Assembly: GCA_900551115.1 (NCBI GenBank)
Contig: URUY01000036.1
Location: 1 to 24,682 of the forward strand
DNA: 24,682 nt
Direction of reading: 5' to 3'
Source of the DNA: an uncultured Lachnospiraceae bacterium
Lineage (GTDB): Bacteria > Bacillota > Clostridia > Lachnospirales > Lachnospiraceae
Each line of letters begins with the position of its first letter. Positions within the stretch are counted from its first letter, which is position 1. The translations under genes were made by a program, and so were the position numbers. Shown here piece by piece: positions 15,131-22,581 of the stretch. Below the pieces are notes generated by a model. That model had not been told where the DNA came from. It searched no databases and worked only from the letters and a program-made list of their open reading frames with translations.

Positions 15131-16419
15131 CCGATTTTCAGTTTAAATTTCTGTAAATCTCTGTCAGAATTTATCTTATCTATCTGTGCGCCCAAAGACT
15201 GCAATTTAATATGGAAATCCTCATAGCCGCGTTCAATATACTGGATTTCCTCTACCATGGAATATCCTTCAGCCGCAAGCGCTGCCAATACCAGAGCTGC
15301 TCCGGCACGCAAATCCGGAGCGCTGATGCTTGCACCGGTATACTTGCTTACACCATCCACAATAGCAGTATTGCCCTCGACCTTAATGCTGGCTCCCATA
15401 CGTGTCAGCTCATCCACATACTTAAAACGGTTTTCAAAAATGCTCTCCGTCACAATACTGGTTCCGCCTGATAATGCCAGTGCAACCGTAATCTGCGGCT
15501 GCATATCCGTTGGGAAGCCCGGATAGGGAAGCGTCTTTACATGGGTATGCTTTAAAGGCTTGGCTGCCACAACACGTACCGCATCATCAGATTCTTCTAT
15601 CTCACAGCCAATTTCCAAAAGCTTTGCCGTAATGGATTCCAAATGCTTTGGTATCACATTTTTTACGGTAATATCCCCTTTTGTAATGGCTGCAGCAAAC
15701 ATAAAGGTACCGGCTTCAATCTGATCCGGAATAATGGCATAATCTGTCCCGTGCAGCTTGGAAACACCCTTGATACGGATAACATCCGTACCGGCCCCCT
15801 TGATATTGGCACCCATACTGTTTAAGAAGTTTGCCAAATCCACTACATGCGGTTCCTTTGCTGCATTTTCAATGATAGTCTGGCCTTCTGCCAGCGCTGC
15901 TACCATCATGATATTAATAGTGGCACCTACGGAAACCACGTCCATATAGATGTGGCTGCCCTTAAGCTGCGTAGCCTTCGCTTTAATCAATCCGTATTCT
16001 ATTTTCACTTCTGCACCGAGAGCGCGGAAGCCTTTAATATGCTGGTCAATTGCTCTGCAGCCGATATCACAGCCGCCGGGAAGAGCCACTTCTGCATTCC
16101 TGTATTTTGCAAGCAGCGCTCCTAAAAAATAGTAGGACGCACGAATCTTACGGATATTGTCTCCGTCCACCTGCAGATTATTAATCTGTGCAGCATTGAT
16201 GGTTACCTTATGCCGTCCGTTCCGGTTTACCAGTACACCGATATCCTGCATTGCATCCAACAGCACATTGATATCCCTTACATCCGGCAGATTATCTATA
16301 TGAATTGTCTCATCCGTCATAACAGAAGCCGCAATAATAGGAAGTGCCGCATTTTTGGCACCTCCTATCTCTACTTCACCGACTAATGGATTTCCGCCTT
16401 TGATTGCGTATTGTTCCAT
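15127..16419 (-). CDS. murA: UDP-N-acetylglucosamine 1-carboxyvinyltransferase
   Basis: A 430-aa cytoplasmic enzyme transferring enolpyruvate from PEP to UDP-GlcNAc, the first committed step of peptidoglycan synthesis. Key residues fall close to E. coli MurA numbering: Lys22-Asn23 (GAKNAA), the loop cysteine Cys117 (PGGCDIG), Asp305 (FPTDMQPQ) and Arg397 (IERGYE). Because the Cys is present, the enzyme should be fosfomycin-sensitive in principle. The start at 16419 has AGAGGTG; the upstream ATG at 16461 would add 14 residues with no homology. Own promoter at 16544-16572. It lies between the M23 wall hydrolase and metK on the same strand. Confidence 0.97.
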   Translation of the reverse strand: MEQYAIKGGNPLVGEVEIGGAKNAALPIIAASVMTDETIHIDNLPDVRDINVLLDAMQDIGVLVNRNGRHKVTINAAQINNLQVDGDNIRKIRASYYFLGALLAKYRNAEVALPGGCDIGCRAIDQHIKGFRALGAEVKIEYGLIKAKATQLKGSHIYMDVVSVGATINIMMVAALAEGQTIIENAAKEPHVVDLANFLNSMGANIKGAGTDVIRIKGVSKLHGTDYAIIPDQIEAGTFMFAAAITKGDITVKNVIPKHLESITAKLLEIGCEIEESDDAVRVVAAKPLKHTHVKTLPYPGFPTDMQPQITVALALSGGTSIVTESIFENRFKYVDELTRMGASIKVEGNTAIVDGVSKYTGASISAPDLRAGAALVLAALAAEGYSMVEEIQYIERGYEDFHIKLQSLGAQIDKINSDRDLQKFKLKIG

Positions 16420-16435
16420 TCTTACACCTCTATAC

Positions 16436-16457
16436 CATGCGTATAAAAAGACGCATG
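16436..16457 (-). other. Hairpin in the murA leader
   Basis: 7-bp inverted repeat CATGCGT/ACGCATG with an 8-nt loop, about 10 nt upstream of the murA Shine-Dalgarno. A GNRA-like small stem GCC-GAAA-GGC lies about 10 nt further upstream in the transcript. Either could influence translation or mRNA stability; no U-tract follows. Confidence 0.45.
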
Positions 16458-16543
16458 TCAAAGCCTTTCGGCCACTTTCTTTTTTTATTTCCCTCTACAT
16501 TTTACCCCTGTAAGACAATCTTAATAAATTCTTCATTTTTAAC

Positions 16544-16572
16544 ATTATATAACTATCCGTATCATTTGTAAA
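16544..16572 (-). promoter_or_regulatory. murA promoter
   Basis: On the minus strand TTTACA (16567-16572), a 17-bp spacer and perfect TATAAT (16544-16549). It is 125 bp from the murA start and downstream of the M23 gene stop. Confidence 0.8.
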
Positions 16573-16601
16573 TACGAATACCTGTTCGCAGTCCGTTACC
16601 G

Positions 16602-18194
16602 CTAATTTAAGTACTGCATGGGATTTACCTGCTTGCCGTTTATCAGTATTTCAAAATGCAGATGCGGTCCCGTACTAACGCCGGTATTACCGCTTAATGC
16701 AATCTTTTGTCCCTGGGATACCTTGTCTCCCACAGATACCAGTACCTTACTTAAATGCGCATATCTGGTCTGCCTGCCGTCTTCATGGTTGATATAGACA
16801 ACATAACCGTAACCGCTTCCCCAGCCGGCTCTGGCAACTGTACCGCCGCAGGAAGCAACAACGGCGCTTCCCGTAGGCAATGCCCAGTCTACACCCTTAT
16901 GGTAGGTGCTGGCGCCCTTCTTAGGTGCAGTCCGCTTTCCGAAAGAGGAGCTTAAGCGTCCGCCGGAAATAGGCTTGATATAGGTCGGCGGAATCTTGGT
17001 ACCCCGTTCTACAATTTTGGGTACAGCCTCCATAACCACTTCTTCTTTCAGTATCTCCCTTCCGGTTTCCGTATCGTTACGGAAAGATACAATGGCCACT
17101 ACCTTTCTGAAGCCTGCAGACGGCTCCTGCAGTGTACGCGTCTGATTCGTATACCATTCGTCATTGTCTACATAAATAACATCTGCATCATAAATTTCTT
17201 CATAGTACATTTCTTCCTGCCTGTCCACAGAAAGCTCCGGCTCCGGTATGGTGATAATCAGCTCCTGTCCGACACGTATGGTAGAATTTTCATCCTCCAA
17301 CGCATCATTCATTGCCACAATCTGATCCATGGGGATGTTCACCTTGATTGCGATTTCAGACAGCGTATCTCCGGATACCACCTCATAAACCGCATTCACC
17401 GCCTGTTCCTTAATAACCTCTTCTACCGCCTGCTCCACGGGCGTAAGCTGTGCAGTATCCAGATAAGCTTCTACAATCTCTACTTCTTCTGCAAAATTCA
17501 TGCTGATAAGTCCCAGCTCATAGTCGCTAAAATCTTTTTCCCTTGCAGGCTCCACATCCACAAGCATCTCTGCCATAGCGGCATCCATCCCGCCCGTTAT
17601 CATGGGAGGAATGCTTTCCTTTTGTTCTTCCAATACGTCCTGTTCGGAAACATCCGTTATCTGTGCAGTCAGCACATTGAACTCTCTTTCGTACGCATGC
17701 ACCAGCTCTACCTGATATTTATCCTCTGCATCATACTTGTCCACCGCCGCCTGCAGGAGCTGTTCTACCTCTTCCCTGCTGCCCAGATTCACCATATAAT
17801 TATTTACTTTCATAACATAGGAACGCTGCAGTGTTTCCTTGACATTTGCCTGCAGTACACTGCTCATACGCTCTATGATTTCCTCTTCATCATCGATTTT
17901 TCCCCAAAGGACAGCTTTTCCTTCAATATTCATATCAACGTCCATAAATACCAATTCAGAAGAAGCCAAAACCAGTTCTTTTCTGGCTGTCTGCAGCAGC
18001 TTTTGGGCACGGGACTCTTCGCCCACTACACCTACATTTTCACCGTTTAAATAAATGGTAAACATATTGTTTTCCGTATTCTCCCATTTTACATAGGACG
18101 GGAAAAAAAGAGCCGCTACAAAAAGTATGCCCCCTGCAAGTTTTATATATGTAAATCGTAATCTTTTATGATATCCGGTAATTTTTTTCAACAT
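16602..18194 (-). CDS. LysM-G5-M23 peptidoglycan endopeptidase
   Basis: A 530-aa membrane-anchored cell-wall hydrolase. One TM/signal-anchor segment (18-35) is followed by a long region with helical stretches (40-265), a LysM domain (270-317, YEVVSGDTLSEIA), a G5 domain (about 325-402) and an M23/LytM peptidase domain (410-527). Zinc ligands are intact: His432 and Asp436 (YHKGVDW) and His513 in HLH (511-513), with His480 in RYAHLS as the catalytic partner, so the enzyme should be active and cut peptide cross-links in the wall. The start at 18194 has AGGAAG; the upstream ATG at 18242 would place the promoter inside the gene's leader and lacks a site. Divergent from dinB. Confidence 0.93.
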   Translation of the reverse strand: MLKKITGYHKRLRFTYIKLAGGILFVAALFFPSYVKWENTENNMFTIYLNGENVGVVGEESRAQKLLQTARKELVLASSELVFMDVDMNIEGKAVLWGKIDDEEEIIERMSSVLQANVKETLQRSYVMKVNNYMVNLGSREEVEQLLQAAVDKYDAEDKYQVELVHAYEREFNVLTAQITDVSEQDVLEEQKESIPPMITGGMDAAMAEMLVDVEPAREKDFSDYELGLISMNFAEEVEIVEAYLDTAQLTPVEQAVEEVIKEQAVNAVYEVVSGDTLSEIAIKVNIPMDQIVAMNDALEDENSTIRVGQELIITIPEPELSVDRQEEMYYEEIYDADVIYVDNDEWYTNQTRTLQEPSAGFRKVVAIVSFRNDTETGREILKEEVVMEAVPKIVERGTKIPPTYIKPISGGRLSSSFGKRTAPKKGASTYHKGVDWALPTGSAVVASCGGTVARAGWGSGYGYVVYINHEDGRQTRYAHLSKVLVSVGDKVSQGQKIALSGNTGVSTGPHLHFEILINGKQVNPMQYLN

Positions 18195-18253
18195 AATATC
18201 TTCCTGTTGTCTGCATTTATTCTGTTCACAATTTTGTAACAATCAACAATCCC

Positions 18254-18282
18254 ATTCTATCAGTATTTTTTTTAGTTGTAAA
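18254..18282 (-). promoter_or_regulatory. Promoter of the M23 peptidase gene
   Basis: On the minus strand TTTACA (18277-18282), a 17-bp spacer and TAGAAT (18254-18259). Its -35 box occupies almost the same base pairs as the -35 of the divergent dinB promoter. Confidence 0.75.
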
Positions 18283-18305
18283 GGGATAGTTGGAAAGGAT
18301 ATAAT
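18276..18305 (+). promoter_or_regulatory. dinB promoter
   Basis: TTGTAA (18276-18281), an 18-bp spacer and perfect TATAAT (18300-18305), 20 bp before the ATG, so the leader is only about 14 nt. Confidence 0.75.
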
Positions 18306-18325
18306 GAATACAAAGGAGAGGACCG

Positions 18326-19555
18326 ATGAAACAGATTATATTTCACATCGATGTAAATTCTGCATTTTTAAGCTGGACGGCCATACAGCAGCTTGCCGAT
18401 GGCGCTTCCGTCGATCTGCGTCTGATTCCTGCCATTATCAGCGGCGATATTGAACGCAGGCACGGCGTTGTACTTGCCAAATCAATCCCCGCAAAAGCAT
18501 ACGGCATTACAACCGGAGAACCTGTGGTTAATGCTGTTAAAAAATGTCCGGGGCTTACCATTGTACCTCCTGACCACCGCATGTACGAAGAAAAAAGCAG
18601 GGCTCTTATGACCTTTCTTTGCAGCATCTGTCCCGATATTGAACAGGCCAGCATTGACGAATGCTATATGGATTTTACTTCTATTGCACACCTGTACCCT
18701 TCCCCCGAAGCTGCGGCTGCCTTTATTAAGGATGAAATCTTCCGCCGCTTTGGATTTACGGTAAACATTGGTATTTCCGACAAAAAAGTACTGGCTAAAA
18801 TGGCTTCCGATTTTAAGAAGCCAAATCTGGTTCATACCCTCTACACACAGGAGATTAAAAAGAAGCTTTGGCCTCTCCCTGTCTCTTCTTTATTTATGTG
18901 CGGTCATTCCAGTGTCGATACACTGCGAAAGCTGGAAATTTTTACCATAGGTGCGCTTGCCTGCGCAGACCCTGCCATTCTTTCTTCCCATTTAAAGAGC
19001 CACGGCATCCTTTTATGGCAGTATGCAAACGGAATGGATGATTCCACGGTTATGTCCGAGCCCGCAAAGCGGAAGGGTGTCGGCAATTCCACCACCTTAA
19101 GCCACGATGTGACTGACCGCAGCGAAGCCGCCAGGACACTGCTTTCCCTTGCCGAGTCCGTAGGCAGAAGCCTTCGTGCCTCCCATGAATCCGCCTTTCT
19201 TATCTGCACCGAAATAAAATACAGCTCCTTTCAGACCGTGTCCCATCAGACAACCTTGCCTTCGCCCACCGCTTCTACGGAAACTATCTATCAGACGGCG
19301 CTCTCTTTGTTTGATGCCATATGGAGCCATGCCCCCATAAGACTTCTTGGCATCAGGACCTCGCATCTTGCTTCTGACAGCGAGCCTGTTCAGCTTTCCC
19401 TGTTTGACCTGGCAGCCAATGTCCCCCAAAACGAAAAGCAGAAAAATTTAGATGCCGCCCTTGATTCCATCCGCAGCCGGTACGGTTCTGATTCCGTTGT
19501 GCGGGGCAGCCTGCTTTCCGCTCCCGAACCCTCCGGTAAAAAAAAGCAAATTTAA
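18326..19555 (+). CDS. dinB: Y-family DNA polymerase (DinB/Pol IV type)
   Basis: A 409-aa translesion polymerase. Metal-binding catalytic residues are Asp9 (HIDVN) and Asp111-Glu112 (SIDECYMD). The fingers segment (GVVLAKSIPAKAYGI, 47-61), thumb/HhH region (about 175-245) and little-finger domain (about 250-350) follow in order. QLSLFD (356-361) is a canonical beta-clamp binding motif, here followed by a tail of about 48 residues instead of ending the protein. A strong AAAGGAG site precedes the start. No LexA-type box is obvious in its short promoter, so SOS control is not shown. Single-gene unit with its own terminator. Confidence 0.93.
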   Translation: MKQIIFHIDVNSAFLSWTAIQQLADGASVDLRLIPAIISGDIERRHGVVLAKSIPAKAYGITTGEPVVNAVKKCPGLTIVPPDHRMYEEKSRALMTFLCSICPDIEQASIDECYMDFTSIAHLYPSPEAAAAFIKDEIFRRFGFTVNIGISDKKVLAKMASDFKKPNLVHTLYTQEIKKKLWPLPVSSLFMCGHSSVDTLRKLEIFTIGALACADPAILSSHLKSHGILLWQYANGMDDSTVMSEPAKRKGVGNSTTLSHDVTDRSEAARTLLSLAESVGRSLRASHESAFLICTEIKYSSFQTVSHQTTLPSPTASTETIYQTALSLFDAIWSHAPIRLLGIRTSHLASDSEPVQLSLFDLAANVPQNEKQKNLDAALDSIRSRYGSDSVVRGSLLSAPEPSGKKKQI

Positions 19556-19590
19556 AAGCAGTGCGGACAATAAACCGGCGCTGCTTTTTC
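19554..19590 (+). terminator. dinB terminator
   Basis: 11-bp stem AAAAGCAGTGC (19554-19564) with GCGCTGCTTTT (19578-19588), including one G-U pair, running into a T-rich tract. It begins at the stop codon. Confidence 0.85.
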
Positions 19591-19601
19591 ATTTTTCTTT
19601 T

Positions 19602-19685
19602 GAGTATCTCCTGTCTTTTCTGATACTTTTATCTGTCTTTTCCGACCTTTTAACCGTCTCTCCTGCCCTTTTACCGGTCTTTCCT
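19602..19685 (-). repeat. 21-bp tandem repeat straddling the 3' end of the flavin reductase gene
   Basis: Four 21-bp units in exact 7-codon register: 19665-19685 (codes RKDR-stop-KG), 19644-19664 (RRDG-stop-KV), 19623-19643 (GKDR-stop-KY) and a diverged 19602-19622. The first three each keep an in-frame TAA. The unit begins inside the last four sense codons of the flavin reductase-like gene. Confidence 0.75.
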
Positions 19686-20237
19686 GACACTATAGCCAAA
19701 GGTCCCTAACTGACTGCCTGTAGCCAGATATGCTCCGTGGGAGTACACAACAGGCTCTGCCTTCTCCAAATGGAATTTGTGGTTCTCATCCATGTATTTT
19801 TCATCCGCATGTACGGCAACCACCTCAGCCAAAAACATATCATGGGTGCCGAGAGGCTTCACCTCTGTCACACGGCATTCGATATTGACCGGGCTTTCCG
19901 CTATAAGAGGCGCCTTCACCACTTCTCCGGGAAGGGGCGTTAAATGCATCTCCTTAAATTTGTCTACGTCCCTGCCGCTCTTCACACCACAGTAGTCTGT
20001 TGCAAATGTAAGCTCCTTCGTTGTCAGGTTTATTACAAATTCTCCAGTTTCCTTAATCATGCGGTAGGAATACCGTTCCGGACGCACGGAAATCGATACC
20101 ATAGGCGGGTCACTGCAAATGGTGCCTGCCCACGCTACCGTCAATATATTTTTCTCCCCGTCTGCTCCTGCAACGCTTACCATCACTACCGGAAGCGGAT
20201 ACAGCATGTTACCGGGTTTCCAAAGCTGTTTTCCCAT
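19671..20237 (-). CDS. Flavin reductase-like (flavoredoxin type) FMN-binding protein
   Basis: A 188-aa soluble protein of the FMN-binding split-barrel 'flavin reductase-like' family. NILTVAWAGTICSDPPMVSI (30-49) and RYSYRMIKETGEFVINL (55-71) are the usual flavin-site segments. It fits flavoredoxins of anaerobes, which bind FMN and shuttle electrons; the partner is not visible. The last codons are part of a 21-bp tandem repeat, so the C-terminus may vary between strains. RBS AGAGAG is weak and about 9 nt from the ATG. It follows the coiled-coil gene by 65 bp on the same strand with no terminator between, so co-transcription is possible. Confidence 0.85.
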   Translation of the reverse strand: MGKQLWKPGNMLYPLPVVMVSVAGADGEKNILTVAWAGTICSDPPMVSISVRPERYSYRMIKETGEFVINLTTKELTFATDYCGVKSGRDVDKFKEMHLTPLPGEVVKAPLIAESPVNIECRVTEVKPLGTHDMFLAEVVAVHADEKYMDENHKFHLEKAEPVVYSHGAYLATGSQLGTFGYSVRKDR

Positions 20238-20302
20238 AAAGGCATCTCTCTTTCTGTCCCAAAATATAACCTTATCATTCTTTATATAATATGTAAAACT
20301 TA

Positions 20303-20905
20303 CTATATAATATGCAGATAAGCCAGTATCTGAAATACTACTCCTGCAGCCGACAATAACAGCGCCACTATAGAAACGCCAAGCAGCGCATTCACCTTCG
20401 CCGAAACAGCAGAACAGCTTTTACCTGAAATCTCGTTCTGTTTTGCTGCCTCTTCTATGATTACTGCCTGTACATTACGGTAAACCTTTACATTCTCTTT
20501 GTGTACGTGGTCCGTAAGCTGTTCAAACTGCTCTGCCTGTACCTGCTTTAATTCTGCAAGCAATGCATTCAGCTCTTCTGTATTCTGTGAGCCGGCCTGT
20601 ATCTCTTCTATTTTGGCAATACCTGCTGCCAGCAGTTCTTCTACTTTTGCTGCATTCTGTTCTATCCTTGCCGCATTCTGTTCTGCCTTAACTGCATTCT
20701 GTTCTACTTTTGCCGCATTCTGTTCTATCCTTGCCACATTTGCTGCATTTTTTTCACTGTCTGCTTTTATCTTCTGCAAAACAGCTTCATATTCTGCATT
20801 CTGTTCCTTTGCACGGGAAAGCTCCGCGGCATCTGCTGCAGAATTGGCTTTTATCATCTCCTGAGCAGTCAGTTTCTGTGCAAGCTTGTCCATAAATGTG
20901 TCCAT
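20303..20905 (-). CDS. Coiled-coil protein with C-terminal membrane anchor
   Basis: A 200-aa protein of unknown function. Start at 20905 chosen for GGAGG 7 nt upstream; the in-frame ATG at 20947 would add 14 residues but has no good site. Nearly all of it is Ala/Glu/Gln/Lys-rich helix (5-160) with coiled-coil heptads, including five NAAKVEQ-type units (about 53-90). One hydrophobic helix (about 172-197) sits at the very end, giving a tail-anchored topology with the coil in the cytoplasm. The overall form resembles coiled-coil methyl-accepting or myosin-like fragments, but no signalling hairpin tip is visible. Own promoter at 20977-21005. Confidence 0.75.
   Translation of the reverse strand: MDTFMDKLAQKLTAQEMIKANSAADAAELSRAKEQNAEYEAVLQKIKADSEKNAANVARIEQNAAKVEQNAVKAEQNAARIEQNAAKVEELLAAGIAKIEEIQAGSQNTEELNALLAELKQVQAEQFEQLTDHVHKENVKVYRNVQAVIIEEAAKQNEISGKSCSAVSAKVNALLGVSIVALLLSAAGVVFQILAYLHII
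20641..20745 (-). repeat. Five 21-bp repeats inside the coiled-coil gene
   Basis: Five contiguous 21-bp units encode EQNAAKV-like heptads (20641-20661, 20662-20682, 20683-20703, 20704-20724, 20725-20745). They match the heptad period of the coiled coil, so copy-number change would lengthen the rod without breaking register. Confidence 0.85.
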
Positions 20906-20976
20906 TAATTTTCCTCCAAACATATCCCTACCACTTTCATATCCCAATAAAAAAATATGTACCTTTAACTATACTC

Positions 20977-21005
20977 ATTTTAGCATTTTCAGAAACAAAA
21001 AACAA
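20977..21005 (-). promoter_or_regulatory. Promoter of the coiled-coil gene
   Basis: On the minus strand TTGTTT (21000-21005), a 17-bp spacer and TAAAAT (20977-20982) with an upstream TGC, making an extended -10. Confidence 0.65.
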
Positions 21006-21372
21006 CTGAAAACAAAAAACTGCTTCTTTTGTGCATATTGCATACTTTCATTTTTTCTGCAAATGCCTTTTTTGTAACTTTTACCGTTTCTTTACATCTT
21101 GTTCATAGTTTATTCATATTTTATTGCTATACTTATTTCTATCGAAACAGTGTGATTGATGTAATGCTTTCATTACACACATAGATAAATTTTTTCATAA
21201 TAGCCCCGGTGCAGTGATGTATCGGGGCACTCCTCATTTTCTGCACAAAAATCTCCTTTTCGTCTTCTTCCTATTCACGAACAAAATAAAAACTGCCGTA
21301 TGGGCATTATTTTTCCCGTATAAATTTATCCGTCTCGATTTTCTTTACCAATAAGCACATACAACATAAAGG
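21006..21372. other. Intergenic stretch with two hairpins and a possible promoter
   Basis: No credible gene here. On the plus strand TGCTATACT (21125-21133) is an extended -10. It is followed by a bulged hairpin (GTG 21150-21152 with CAC 21178-21180, and TGTAATG 21160-21166 with CATTACA 21171-21177). A second hairpin is GCCCCGGT (21203-21210) with ATCGGGGC (21221-21228). The pattern could be a small RNA or leader, but no ORF follows closely and no known riboswitch signature is recognised. The remainder is AT-rich without evident signals. Confidence 0.35.
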
Positions 21373-21381
21373 TGCTATAAT
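21373..21381 (+). promoter_or_regulatory. Extended -10 promoter of the ArsR/nitroreductase operon
   Basis: TGCTATAAT, an ideal extended -10, 40 bp before the regulator's start. No good -35 is present at 17 bp. Confidence 0.7.
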
Positions 21382-21382
21382 G

Positions 21383-21406
21383 GTTTAATCAAACAAACAA
21401 TTAAAC
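21383..21406. promoter_or_regulatory. Probable autoregulatory operator
   Basis: Inverted repeat GTTTAAT (21383-21389) and ATTAAAC (21400-21406) with a 10-bp centre, 2 bp downstream of the -10 and so covering the transcription start. Position and form fit an ArsR-family repressor site controlling its own operon. Confidence 0.6.
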
Positions 21407-21421
21407 GGTGGTGTTATATGT

Positions 21422-21790
21422 ATGGATGAATGTGCAAAACAGCGCAGGCTTCTTGCCGACGAATTTGAATTATACAGGAAAATTTTTATTGCTTTGGGCG
21501 ATGAAACCAGACAGCGGATTTTTATCGTTCTTCTTGAACATGATACAGTAGGTATGCGTGTTCCGGAAATAACAGAGCAAACCCATTTATCGAGGCCGGC
21601 AGTATCCCACCATCTTCAGATATTGAAGGATACAGGATTAATCAATATGCACCGGGTTGGCACTATGAATTATTATTATGTGGATACAGCCGAGAACTGC
21701 TGGAACGGACTTAAAAAGCTGGCAGACCATGTGGATAAGGTTGCTCATGCTGCAGCCCAAAACGGATATCCCAATTTTAAGGAGGAATGA
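21422..21790 (+). CDS. ArsR family winged-helix repressor
   Basis: A 122-aa DNA-binding protein. The recognition region VPEITEQTHLSRPAVSHHLQ (47-66) and the wing that follows (INMHRVGTMNYYYVD, 74-88) are characteristic ArsR/SmtB features. The metal-binding CxC of ArsR/CadC is absent from the alpha-3 position; only Cys4 and Cys92 or so remain, so the inducer may be redox-active or organic instead of a metal. It is the first gene of a two-gene operon with the nitroreductase: the stop and next start are 3 bp apart and the next Shine-Dalgarno lies inside this gene. It probably binds the inverted repeat at 21383-21406. Confidence 0.9.
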   Translation: MDECAKQRRLLADEFELYRKIFIALGDETRQRIFIVLLEHDTVGMRVPEITEQTHLSRPAVSHHLQILKDTGLINMHRVGTMNYYYVDTAENCWNGLKKLADHVDKVAHAAAQNGYPNFKEE

Positions 21791-21793
21791 AAA

Positions 21794-22465
21794 ATGGATG
21801 TTATGGAAGCAATGAAAAAACGCCACTCCGTCCGCAGTTATACGGACAAAATAATCCCGCAGGAAACAGTGCTGCAATTGCAAAACGAAATCGATAGCTG
21901 CAATCAGGAAAGCGGTCTGCATATCCAGCTGGTTGTAGAAGAACCAAAGGCTTTTGACAGCTTTATGGCTCACTACGGTAAGTTTAGCGGGGTACAGAAT
22001 TATATTGCGTTGATTGGGGAAAAATCAGCAGCCTTAGACGAAACAGCAGGATATTACGGCGAACGCATCGCATTATTTGCACAGATGCTCGGACTAAATA
22101 CCTGTTGGGCAGCCATGACCTTCAGCAAAGGAGCTGTCAGGAACAGCTGTCAGATAAAAACCGGCGAAAAGTTAGTATGCGTTTTGGCTTTGGGTTATGG
22201 GCAGACACAGGGTGTGCCGCACAAGAGCAAGGCTTTAAAGGATGTCTGTACAGCAGCCGGAGAAACTCCCGATTGGTTCCAAAACGGCATAAAGGCCGCC
22301 CTGCTTGCTCCTACTGCAACCAATCAGCAAAAATTTGTCTTTTCATTGGAAGGCAGACAGGTTTCTGTAAAATCCACCGGCGGTTTCTATTCAAAGGTAG
22401 ACCTTGGTATTGTAAAATATCATTTTGAAGTCGGAGCGGGAACAGATAATTTCATCTGGAAATAA
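21794..22465 (+). CDS. Nitroreductase family FMN oxidoreductase
   Basis: A 223-aa nitroreductase-like flavoprotein. It begins with the family signature MKKRHSVRSYTDK (7-19), and YYGERIALFAQMLGLNTCW (87-105) plus APTATNQQKFVF (172-183) mark the FMN-binding and dimer regions. The short two-segment form resembles the TM1586-like subgroup. Likely NAD(P)H-dependent reduction of nitroaromatics, quinones or another electron-poor substrate; physiological substrate unknown. Translation start has AGGAGG 8 nt upstream, within the regulator's last codons. Control by the upstream ArsR-type repressor is inferred from operon layout. Confidence 0.87.
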   Translation: MDVMEAMKKRHSVRSYTDKIIPQETVLQLQNEIDSCNQESGLHIQLVVEEPKAFDSFMAHYGKFSGVQNYIALIGEKSAALDETAGYYGERIALFAQMLGLNTCWAAMTFSKGAVRNSCQIKTGEKLVCVLALGYGQTQGVPHKSKALKDVCTAAGETPDWFQNGIKAALLAPTATNQQKFVFSLEGRQVSVKSTGGFYSKVDLGIVKYHFEVGAGTDNFIWK

Positions 22466-22518
22466 AAAAGAATGGGCTGCAGCCTCTTAAATCACTGTAG
22501 CCCGTTCTTTTATTTTTC
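22466..22518. terminator. Bidirectional terminator between nitroreductase and alarmone synthetase
   Basis: 17-bp stem (22466-22482 with 22495-22511, three G-U pairs) around a 12-nt loop. T-rich tracts follow on both strands (ATTTTT on plus; TTTTTTATTT on minus), so it can end both convergent units. Confidence 0.92.
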
Positions 22519-22581
22519 AAGTCCTATACAAAAAGCAAAGCTTACGCCGCCTTTGTCCGCCCCAAATCCCGGTATATACCT

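Noticed and set aside
18243..18325. LexA box for dinB
   Set aside because: No GAAC-N4-GTTC-type dyad is present in the short promoter region.
21203..21228. Rho-independent terminator at the GC-rich hairpin
   Set aside because: The stem is good but neither side has a proper U-tract (ACTCCTCATTTT on plus).
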